Source: Capitulum mitella (taxonomy: Eukaryota > Arthropoda > Thecostraca > Pollicipedomorpha > Pollicipedidae). From it: a DNA stretch of 64,000 bases. The notes beneath the pieces were generated by a model that had not been told where the DNA came from, did not search any database, and worked only from the letters and a program-made list of their open reading frames with translations. The translations under genes were made by a program, and so were the position numbers. Shown piece after piece: positions 43,793-55,700 of this stretch. How positions within the stretch are numbered: position 1 is the stretch's first letter; the number at the start of each line of letters is the position of its first letter. Location of the stretch: contig CP099843.1 in assembly GCA_030062745.1 (NCBI GenBank), positions 4,093,001-4,157,000 on the forward strand, read 5' to 3'.

Positions 43793-46700
43793 TAGAGAGG
43801 GAAAGAGAGAGACTGCGCAGACCACGGGGGGGGGGGGGGCAGCGGAACACAAGGAGACGGTGGTCTGAGAATACAGACCTAGCCATCGTCATGGATAGCG
43901 TTACCGTGCATATCACGGGGGAGGGCCTGGCGGAGGACACGGAGACGGTGGCCAAACAGCAAAGTACACAGACCCCTTTAGTGCTGGCCAGCCTGAGGGA
44001 CGACTGTCATGAGGAGCATCCACGATTCGGACAAAAGACACCACACAATCTACAGCTTCTTTTCGCCGCGATGGACCGCTATTTCGTATAAGAACAAACA
44101 CGCTTAGGTAAACGAGCACTCAACGTTTAGGCACTGGTCCGCCTTCTTTAAGCGCAAAGGTCGCTTTTCCCCAATAACGCCGAAGTTCCGGGAGTCTAAT
44201 TGCGACCATTTTTGTTTTAATGAGATATAGGCCGACAACCTGATCGCATAGCCGGAGGTCTTTGTCGGACTACCAGGCGGTAACAGAAAGACGGATCATG
44301 GGAGACCAATACGAGCGTTCGAGAGGGTCAGCAAGCGCAAGTTGCATGGGCCAACACATTGCCCACGTGACGCTTCGCGGCTTGTGTCACGTATCCCGGC
44401 CATTCCCCCCGGCAGGCCTATTTCTCACACAAGCAGGGCAAGCCGAGGGAAAGGGAAAGTATTGTCTGGGAGCTGAAATGACGTCCCAAGGTTTGGTCAT
44501 ATCTGACCGAAGATCGGATATATTCAGCGCTACAATCAGCACGGGACTACTCTGACAACAATATCGGCAGTGTAACAATATGGTCAGTGTAAGAAACTGG
44601 AAGTGCACCAAAATATGGCCACATATTACACATCTGCTTCATCTCAAAATGCTTGGCAGCTGTCAGAGACCTGAATCCTTGAAGAGCCACCCATAAATTA
44701 GGGAACACTAGGGAAGGGGATGGCCAATGCATGAAAAAGCATCACAAGGGGAAGGTTTGGCATGGCCTTAGGTATCATTGTCGCATTAAAGGAAAAAGAC
44801 TCCTGTTGCTTAAAAGAAACTGCAAAGGGTCGTCTCTCGAAATTTTGCAACCCCAGCTTCTGCTTATCGACGCCAGTAAACTTAAATAAGTGATGCGTCA
44901 TTCAAAATGCCAGCATAGACAAGCTCAAGTATGTGTGCGGGAGGGTGGGGGGTGTTGTCTGGGCGTTACGTAATTTTAAGCGAGGGGATTGGATGAAAGA
45001 TTTGCAGCGGTACAAAAGGGAAGATGGTGGGTAGAGTTAAAACACACACAGACAAATGCGTCATGTAATTTATGGGCGGCCCCTGATAGACCGCCCATTC
45101 CTTCGCGAAATGGCTGGTCGTCATATGTACGATACACGGTCAAGGCGTCAACCTGGCCACAGATTCCCGCCCGAATCCCCTCACCCCCACGTGCCACAGG
45201 ACATCGTCCGGCGTACCAGAGCGTGGCAGCGTGCGGGTCCGGTAGGAGACGGTGCGGTTCCAGCCGAGGCCGACAGATGTCACCGCCAGCTGGTAGTCGG
45301 TGCCCGGCAGAAGCCGGGTCAATGTCACCCCGCCGGCCGAGGTATGGATTGTCCTCACTGCGGACCGCGCCAGCGCCGACCGTGAGCAGACGGGGGCGCG
45401 ACGGTCCATTTGGCAGAGCATCAGCAATCGGGCCGAGAAACGCGCCCGCCGAATTCAACGCCCGAGGCCGACTGACCGCACCTACGCACGCGAACGCAGC
45501 GAGGGGACGAGTCTGGATACCGGACGCGGAACCCGCATCGAAACAGCCTCGGCGAAACCGCACCTTGACGCACGAGGCCGGCTGACCAGCGTTGGACCGA
45601 ACTCCGAAAAACTAGATCCCAGGGACGCGGAGAATCAATACGGCGCAACTTCGCCCCAGGTCCGGAGCAGACTCGCAGATCGAAGCCAGCCAAAGTTACG
45701 GCCCTCCACGGCCACTTCATTAGACGCCGTCGGAGCGGGCTCACCTTTCTTCCAGTCATCGAGGCGACGATACGACACGATAAATCCCTCCAGGGTGCAC
45801 TCGGTCCGCCACGGGTCGAAGTTGAGCCGGATGGACGTCTGGTTGGCCCTGATGACTCCGGCCGGCTCGGGTGATTGGTCCAGGTAGCCCCGTGTGGCCT
45901 GCTCCAGCGTGCTGTGGTGGCCGCTGGACCCGAGGCGGTTCGTGGCTGCAACACAGCGCCGTCGACGCGTCAACAGCCTTCCATCGTTTCCACACAGAAG
46001 CAACTACTGACGTCGTCCGTGGAGCGAGCGTACGAGCATGTTCCTCGAATAACGGATAAGCTTTGTTTAGATAACTGCAATTGTATTACCAAAAAAAACG
46101 ACGAGTAACCATCTCATTGACTTGGATGGATTGCTCCATACGCTAGTGAGGATAACATCAGATATGGGCGGGTTTTAACTGACGTGAAAAAGTCAGGTAA
46201 AAACTGCTTCGTTAAACAAAACACGTGTCAAAGCTTGCGTTTTCGTGATAGATCGATGACCAGACCGATGGCCATACACGCTGCAGACCAACTTAGCTCT
46301 TTTAGCTCTTGAGCTAAAAGAGCAAGTTGGTAGCTCTTGAGACCCAAAGTTCTTGTGCGTGAGACTCTCCCCCACGCAAGCCAAGATGGCCGAAATCCCC
46401 GGCGGCTACCGCCCAGCAGTCAGTCCGACTCCACCAGCCTCCAGCGACAGGCCAGGCAGGCACCTCACCCTCCACGGCCAGCCGGTAGAGCGTCCCGCAC
46501 ACGAGTCCTGTCAGCTCCAGCTCCGTGACGCCGGCAGCCACCTCCTGCACCAGCCAGTCGGCCGGCTGCCGCGCGGCCGCCGCCGCCGCGTACTTGACCC
46601 GGTACGAGGTCAGCGGCAGCCGGCCCGGCGCGCCCGGCGTCCACGAGAGCCGCATGCTGGTGTTGGTAACGTCGCCGACGTACAACACCGGCGCCGACGG

Positions 46701-49700
46701 CGGACCTGCAGGGTCAGGGGTCAGCTGCGATGGCCACGGACCACAGGCGCGTCAAGGGTCACCACTTCCCAGACTGAGGTCGGAATGGCAGTGGGGGTCA
46801 ACGGGCGGAGTCGTCCTGGCCACTGAGCTCAACAGGATTGGTTCGTGCTGTCGGACGAGGTCAAAGACGCTCGGCCACGACGCCAAATTAACCGGAAGCC
46901 GGGGCACATGGCTGGCTGACGCCAGATAACTTGGTAAAGGCCCCGGCTGGGGCACGGGGTCGGAGGTGAAGCTGTCGGCAAAGGTCAACGGCTGCGGTCC
47001 AAGAACAAATTAGAAGATCAAAGCACGGAGTCATGCTGTCAACTAATATTACTGCTGAGTGCGGCGAGGTTTCATGGACATAAAAGACAACCCGGCAGAG
47101 AACAAAGCATAGCAGATGCTTGATGTTAAGTGGCACGCCGTGAATCACACGTCAGCGCCCCGGAAAACGGAATAACGTTTGGGTGGTTCAGCTACAGAGC
47201 CATCATGCCCCGACAGAGCTCTGCAGACACATAGATTCGGTACGTATTGATGTGTTCTATATCTAGTCGCTCTCGGCATTGAGGCGGACGAAATCGGGGC
47301 CAGAATACACACGAAGTGGGGTTTGCTGCGCAGATCTCTGGCCCCGTCACCAAGTTAAATGGATTGGAATCGAGGGACGTTTGCCAATGACACCGAGCTG
47401 GTTGGCGCTGGGGTATCGCGAAACAGCCTGCAAAATACGGCCGCTCGCGCCTTGGATACTCTCTTTTAATGTTTCGCGGCGCTGTCTTTCATTGGAAATC
47501 GAGCTGCTGGTGCCTGCAAGATGCCAGTATTGAAAAGACTCGTCATTACAGCATCACGGGAAATCGAATGTGCGATTCCAGAAGCTTTAGCAAATGAATT
47601 CCAGGCCTCCGCAATGGATACAAATTTATCGACGTTTCCAATAACCTGACCGTCGTATTCAATCACAGTCTTCCACATAAAAGATTCTTGCTGCAGACAT
47701 GCAGGTGCTGGTATATCGCTAACATTGCAGTTGGTTTACTGGGACAACAAAAGATAACTGCGAGTCTTATACTCAACCGCACCATTCATTGGTTCATTTA
47801 TTTTCAGTTTGCTGCGTTTTCCCGTTTTGCTAATAGTATCACGTTTTGACGCACTGCATTTTTAATGCGCAAAACCATGTCGTTCGGCCGTTAGCCAACA
47901 CCCAGTAGCACGTCTTCCGTACCGAAATGTTCACGATGGTCTGGGTGGATGGAACGAGTCCGCTTCAGGCACTTCAATTCAAAACGCCTGCCGCTGATTG
48001 GGCCCATGAGTGGCCGTTTCGGAGGGATTCCGACGCAATCCCGGCCCCGATCCTGACGACCGCCGTAAGTGCCGCGTCCCGGCCCGGACCGGACCGCGCA
48101 CCGGCTTTACGGAGCGGGCTGGTGCGAAATGCACCGCCGCTCGTGACGTCACAGCCGCCCCGGGAGTTCGGGACTTGATTGCGTGGCTACTTTCGGCGAA
48201 GTATGCAAAAACGGACCAATGGATGGTCGCGGCAACAAGCACGGCAGAAAGGAGGCATTTCTAGTCGGTGGGTCTGTCCAGTGAGGTAGAGATACCGACG
48301 CGTTACCAAAGTTTATCGTGGCACATTAGGGACCCGGACATTACGGACATTATCACACTTTGAGACCCGGTAAAGACCACCCGATACAGATATGAATACC
48401 TGCTTCGACGGTGAATATGGTAATTTACATCGGCTTAAATCAAATACTTTGCGATACCAGCGAACGGCGAGACGGTTAAGCCAGTTTCCCATCAATCAGC
48501 CCCATATCTCGAATTCTACTTCCTGCATATCGGCCTGCTCAAACCGAGAGGGATGTTCCGGACATGGCTGCGCATTAGACGTTACACTCTGCGGTCTCCG
48601 CGAAGGACGCAATTACGTGAAATCCATGGCGGACGGAAAGGGCAGCAATGCGTCATGTCTCATGTCACATCCAATCTTCCCACGGCATTCCTCAGCCTTC
48701 TCAGGATGATCCAGTGTGACTGATGTCAGACGCGTGGGGATAAGCATGACCGGTCTGATTTCCGCCCAATCTGTTACTGGCCGCGAGCGTTGCGGCTTTA
48801 TTAATATGGCCGAGATATTCCAGTCGGGAAACTCGTAAGTTTTACCAAGGTTTTCATCATCCGCCGGGAAACTTTGGCTAGCTCGCGACGCGGATTGGCT
48901 GCGTTCCGCTTCCGTCATCGAATATAAGCATTGAGCCCGATGGACTCTGCCATGTAATCCAAGGCATTGGTATCCTCTCCGAAATCGATGCGCTCCATTT
49001 AGGTTCGGAACGACACCATCGAGACCTCGGCTGCTAAATAAGAGAGGGAGTCTCGAGCGGCTCCCGGCCGGCCGCGGCCGGCCACGCGTCCACTCACTGA
49101 TGACGACCACGTCGTACGTGATGTTGTCGCGGCCGTGCCGATTGGTGACGTCACAGGTGTATACGCCGTCGTCCTCGGTCGCGACTGAGCTGATGACCAG
49201 GGAACCGTTCCGCAGCACCTGAAGCCTGCGTCGGAACGGTCACCGGGTGAGAAGTGCAGGCGTCTGATGAACTTGGCGACACGACTGCGGAGTCACAAGT
49301 GCCCTCGGCGGACAAGCAATTTCTACCGACCCATGGCAGAGACCCATGGTGACGGCTACACGTGACAACATCTGTCCTGGATACATAAACACATCATTAC
49401 GTGGCTTAAAAAGCATCCGTCGTCAAAAAGGCAGTCGCTAAACAATAGCAGACCGCTAACATCGACTGAACAACCGCCCGGAAACCCCGACAGTATGCCA
49501 AATGTTTACAGAGAAAGAGGAGCGAGTGTGAAGAAGGAAATGAAAGATCTCTTCATTCTTTCACCTCGTTTTTTTTTCGTTTATAGCGTGCCGCAATATT
49601 ATGGGCTTCGAGTTTCAGTCAGTATTTCATCAATGACTGAAAAGGAAAACAGAAAGAGGGAGTGTCAGGAAAGGAAGTGAAAGACCTCTTCATTTTGTTT

Positions 49701-52700
49701 TCCTTTTCGATCGTTGATCAAATACTGACTGGAAATCGAGGTGCATAATCTCGCGACACGCCATCAATCTCTACGAACCCTCTTACCCCAATCCTTCCTT
49801 TCCTCAACAGAACCAGTTCACTCCGAAGACTCCCTACAGTCTCACAGCCAGCCCCTCGACTCCCCGCAGTCTCACAGCCAGCCCCTCGACTCCCCGCAGT
49901 CTCACAGCCAGCCCCTCGACTCCCCGCAGTCTCACAGCCAGCCCCTCGACTCCCCGCAGTCTCACAGCCAGCCCCTCGACTCCCTGCAGTCTCACAGCCA
50001 GCCCCTCGACTCCCCGCAGTCTCACAGCCAGCCCCTCGACTCGACGCGTCTCGCAGCCAGCCCCTCGACTCCCCGCAGTCTCACAGCCAGCCCCTCGACT
50101 CCCCGCAGTCTCACAGCCAGCCCCTCGACTCCCCGCAGTCTCACAGCCAGCCCCTCGACTCCCCGCAGTCTCACAGCCAGCCCCTCGACTCCCTGCAGTC
50201 TCACAGCCAGCCCCTCGACTCCCTGCAGTCTCACAGCCAGCCCCTCGACTCGACGCGTCTCGCAGCCAGCCCCTCGACTCCCCGCAGTCTCACAGCCAGC
50301 CCCTCGACTCCCCGCAGTCTCACAGCCAGCCCCTCGACTCCCCGCAGTCTCACAGCCAGCCCCTCGACTCCCCGCAGTCTCACAGCCAGCCCCTCGACTC
50401 CCCGCAGTCTCACAGCCAGCCCCTCGACTCCCCGCAGTCTCACAGCCAGCCCCTCGACTCCCCGCAGTCTCACAGCCAGCCCCTCGACTCCCCGCAGTCT
50501 CACAGCCAGCCCCTCGACTCCCCGCAGTCTCACAGCCAGCCCCTCGACTCCCCGCAGTCTCACAGCCAGCCCCTCGACTCGACGCGTCTCGCAGCCGCCC
50601 GGCGCCGCCCACGACCCCGCACGGCTGCCTGCGCAGCGCGCCCTCCTGAACCCTGACCTGTCCGAGTCGACCAGGCGGCGGCCGTTCCTGCGCCAGGCGA
50701 CGGCCGGCGGCGGTCGGCCCAGGTGGCGGCAGGCCAGCGCCAGCGCGCGCCGCCACGGCGTCACGACGCGGCCGCCGAACGAGACGACGGCGGCCGGCAC
50801 GACGGCGGCCGGCGCCGTCAGCAGGTACCGGCTGGGCGGGCCCGGGCCGCGGGACGACTCGGCGCGCACCCACACCAGGTACCGGTCGGCCGGCACACCG
50901 GACAGGCTGGTCCGGCCGGCAGGCACGCGGTGCGACGTGGTCTCGTTGGTGGCCAGTCGCCTGCCGGCGCCGGCGGGACGGGTGGTGAGCGGTAGAGCGG
51001 GACGATACGCGGCGATACAGGGCGGCAGTCATTGCATAATCCGCATCCAGGACACGCTCGGTTATGAGGACGCAATTGTCACGGCCATCACGCGATTATC
51101 GACTGCACTGAAGGTTTTGGCAGACCTCTTAAAATGATTGCTCGCGTTCCGAAAATTCGGGAAATGATTTCAACCAAGTCAAATCAACAGTCGTCATTGC
51201 AGAAGACTGAAACATCGTGAAACATAGCTCAACGACACTTAGGCAATGCATCTATTCTGCACCTTGGAGTTACATGGAAAGAAATGACTCATGTCTCTGA
51301 CCCCAACCATCTGCAAATAGAGACACCCTCGATATCGCTTAGCTGGAGTGCTCTTTCCACCACATTTTTCATTTGATTTCACCCCGCTGCAGCGCACACC
51401 CATTTCTTATGTGCTGACACGCTCTCCTTTGAAAAGTCGCATTTTCCAGGGAGAAAGTCAGGGACAGGCGGCCAGTGCGACGCCAAACGGACTGCCGCCA
51501 TCAATAAGCCAGCACAACATGGATTCGTCCCCAGGGGCGTCGTTATGTCCAACTAACCAAGTCAAGGTGTCATTACAGGCGCCCCAGGGATCTTCCCGTC
51601 CCACTGCCCCAAACGACACCGCCTCACACGCTGGAATACTCGTCAGAGTCACAGTTAATGCCTCCCGGTCAGCGTCGGTGGCCGCATGTGATCAGTGACC
51701 GGTGAGGCAAAATCGCTCTCTGACGCACGGACGGGGGACCGAAATAAGCGCTACCAGACCCCAGACCAGCCTCCCGGGGCATAGTTACCGACGGCGGAAA
51801 CCGGGGCGGACGCTAGACACATGACACGAGCCGTCCAGAAGGTCGAGCGACACTCGTGTCGATTGGCAAACTCGGTAAACCGCCTGCGGCTACCGCCGGC
51901 GCCTGTCATCGAGCGCCGATGGATCTTGTTGCTATGGCCCGTTTGGTCCCCTCCTTCGACACAAAATATGGTTGTCTGAGCGCAGCATTATAAGCATTCT
52001 ATGCCGGCCAATCAGGTCGACGCCGTGAAAATCGTGTTAAAATCGCATCGTATTAACTCTGCTGCAATGAATCTAACAACCTTTGTAGTTCATTTTGATG
52101 GCATAAGATTATTGCTAATAGAAGTTACATTCCCAAACCTTTTCCTGGATATTTAATGGTCTATGCCCAACTTTTAAGCCAAAAAGAAATCACGAGATAA
52201 AATTCGAAGAACACCGTTCTGTCCTGAGTGTAAATCAGCCTTATCTTGCACGCGATCCGTGTCATTCCGAGCTTTGGCGGAGAAGATGTGATATCGCATC
52301 GAAAAAACAAGCTTATGAGTAGATCCCGCAAATCTGATTGGCTCACGAGTCTTGATGAGTACCATCTTTCGTTCCCTGAAACCTGTTGCTCTCCGCTACT
52401 GCTATTCAGCAAAGAAGTCGGACAAGCAAAGACGGCTCTGTGGAAAACAACTTCGAAGACCAAATGAAAACCTTGAGCCGTATTGATTCAGACCAACCCG
52501 GGGTGCTCGATGAAATGATTTGGAGATGGCGCACCAATATCGCAGCATCCAACTGAGAGTAATTTGTTTCGACTGGAACGACAGAGAAGTACTGATCGGA
52601 TAAGCGTTTGAAACTCATGTCGTTTCAGCGGAATAACATGCAATCATTCGAACTTGCTCCAGTGGGCGGACTGGTTATCAACCACCATACGAAACTACTC

Positions 52701-55700
52701 GCAATCTTTTGTCTCAAGTATTCTCCCGTCTCATTTTCAAATAACCTCACTGCCCCCCCCCCCCCGCCGTCTCCCTCAGGTAACCCCGCCGTGGGCCGCT
52801 TCAGTCAGTCCCACATGACGCAGGTCTCGCGGCGGGTCACGGGGGGGGGGCGCCGCGGTGGCCAGTGCCTCACCTCAGGTAGACGGTGTACCTGAGCAGC
52901 CGTCCCCGCGGCGGCTCCGGCGGCTGCCAGCTGACCAGCATTGTCTCCGGAGTCTCCATGGCGGCTGCGATGTCCTGCGGCGAGCCCGCCACTGCCGGGC
53001 AGAGCACGGGCTGTCAGAGGGGTCTCGGCGGCAGGGAAAGGTCACCACTGCGGGGCAGAGCGCGGGCTGTCAACCTGCTGGGACTGGGTCATCTGGCTGG
53101 GATGTCGGAGACAGGGGAAGGTCATCACTGGCAGAGCACGGGCTGTCAACCTGCTGGGACTGCGTCAGCTGGCTGGGACCTCGGCGACAGGGGGAAGTCA
53201 CCACTGTGGGGCACGAGATATCAGCGAGATATCAGCGCGAGATATCAGCGGGACCTCGGCGGCGGGGAAATTCAGAGCTGGACGGGCTCTTCTGCGCCTT
53301 CTGACCAAGAACACCTCCCTCATCGATCGGCCCAGCCGGATTTGATCTGCCAGCCCTTCATTTTTCACACTTCAAGTCGATTTTAATCGGCGGCAAAAGC
53401 GGAACGATGCATCTACAAAGTGCTGAGATCACTGAACCCATTTTCAGCTGCTTGAAATGATTGCACCACTCACCGCAACACCCATTTATTCAATTTCAAA
53501 GCGCTTCCAGCGAAAACCTAATTTCATTTGACTACGCGGCCTCAATAATGCTATTCCCAACACATTCTTGGGACGCAGAGATCATCAGTATTCCGGGCAG
53601 ATGGATGAGCGATTGCCTAGGCTGGCAGTTATTGTTCACCATTTGATGGATGACATTTTCGATAGGTTTGCGCCGGGCCTGGTGGCGGTTGCTGACGGCG
53701 GTTGTCAGACTGTAGCCGACCGTCCCCGCATCCGCCGCGCTGGAATATTTATCCCGCGAGAGACCGGTTATGGTCGTCTGGCGCGGGCCGATGACGTGGA
53801 AAATGCCGCGACGCCCGCGATTGGCCCGTTAGCTGTCGTCGAACCCCATCATAGCAGAAAAACAGCGGCCGTAAAGGTATAAGGGCCCCAGCGTCGGACC
53901 GAAACTGCCTGGGACTGACCACAGGTCCCAGGCCCGGCGCCGTGAGACTGAGATTAACGGACCGTTGAAGGTTTGGATTACAAGCAGTTAGGAGACCCAT
54001 CAGGGGTCAGATTCGGTCTGGCTGTCGCAGAACTTTAACGTTGGACAAAGGAAATGTTGACTTCGACCAGAGCAGTCGTATATGGTGGGAGCGGAAAAAA
54101 CTAAAAACGGAGATTTGAAAGATTCGTGAAAACCCAAAGTTTTCAACTCATCCTGCTACTACATCCCGCCATTTGGTGTGACGGTTACAAGGCAATGCGA
54201 CTGAAATGCATAATACAAGGACACTTGATACGAAGTTTTGCTTTCGAAAAAACAACACAATTTTACAACTTTTTACAACTCACCAATGCAACTTTTTTCT
54301 ATACTATCTTTGATACACCTCATCCTTTGACCCCTTATCTTTCCTGTCTTTCGTTTAGAAGCTCATTCGTACCGTCTCCAATGATCCGACAAAGGTCCTT
54401 AAGACTTCCCGATGCGACTCATCATCCATCCGCCTTTGTCTATCTGCCCATTATCCCCATTCTTAAGAATTAAAACGTTTCCCTCACGTAGCCTAATTGT
54501 ACAAGGAAGTCATGATTGTTAAACTGGAGAGGATGTTTCTTGTGCTCTGACAGTTTCAAAACGCTCCTGTCAGAGTTTTCAAGTCTTTAACCCCAAAGAG
54601 TCGTCTTCGTGGCAACAGTCTATTCACTCTGGTAAAATGCGACTTCAGAACGTGCAACAACAGTCCAAGGTAAAGACAACGGTCTCAATGAAAACACAAC
54701 AACAAAGCGGAGCAGAACGTCAAGCCAAGCAGCATTCGATTACTGCTAGTTCACGCATTACACATATCATAACTGGAAGGAAATTACGGCAAAAAATTAA
54801 CTGATAGCATGCATACCAGAATCCGTCTCGCAGCCACATTTCAGTGTAACAACGGATGAGGCGCGCGAGAAGGCGTGCAAGCAGCTCGGGGTAATCTGGT
54901 GTAAGGTTTTAGCAATGTTTCCTGTCGTAACGGAGAAGTCGAAACATGGGGCGTTCTATCACGGCAGCCCATCATGACGACTTGAAAAATGCAAAACGTT
55001 AATGAACACGCCGCGGCACTTACTAAAAACAGGAGGTTCTCAGACGTTGCGGCGACTAGGGTAAGAAGAGGGTGGCCGCACTCGGACGAAAAGGTCGTCA
55101 GCTACGTACTGAGCACGCAGTGTGGGATTCTGGATACGTCACAGCTGGCAGGCTCAGAGCCTGGCGGGGCACCAAATGATGCCCGCAGTTCTTTCTTTGT
55201 GAGGACCAGTGGCGCTCCATGTTAATAGGACGTAAACAACGCTCTACCATACTCACGGTCCCCTGAACCCCAGCCGCGTTGCCCACCTCCATTGTCCTGA
55301 GCGGTCCGGTCATTGAACCTCACCGTCCTCCGTGGTCCAGCAGAAGACGGGCGCGCTCCAGGGCCCGGCGCCGGCCGAGGTGTACCCCCGCACGCGGACT
55401 TGGTACCGCGAGTACGGCACCAGGTGGCGCAGCGTGCCCCGCGTCCGCCGCACGTCCAGCGACTGCGGCGCCGACATCCAGTCGTCGGCGGCGAAGTAGC
55501 TGACAACGTAGCCGCGCAGGATGCCGTGCCTGCGGGCGGACGGGCTGGTTCGGTGCCGGTTGAGATGTGCATGAGCGTCGTCATGGTTACGTGGACTGAA
55601 ACATGCCGACGGTTGTTATCCTCAGTGCCAGATGGGCTTAGCTTGCAGAAAGCCATCTCGAATCGGGCGAGCTTCTACTGTAATGCGACTACATTTAAGA

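Noticed and set aside
49741-50649. Long repetitive open frame on the plus strand (302 codons) and a matching one on the minus strand
   Set aside because: Both are produced by the 30-bp minisatellite, whose unit is a multiple of three and lacks stops. The real coding part on the minus strand is a different frame limited to 50658-50960.
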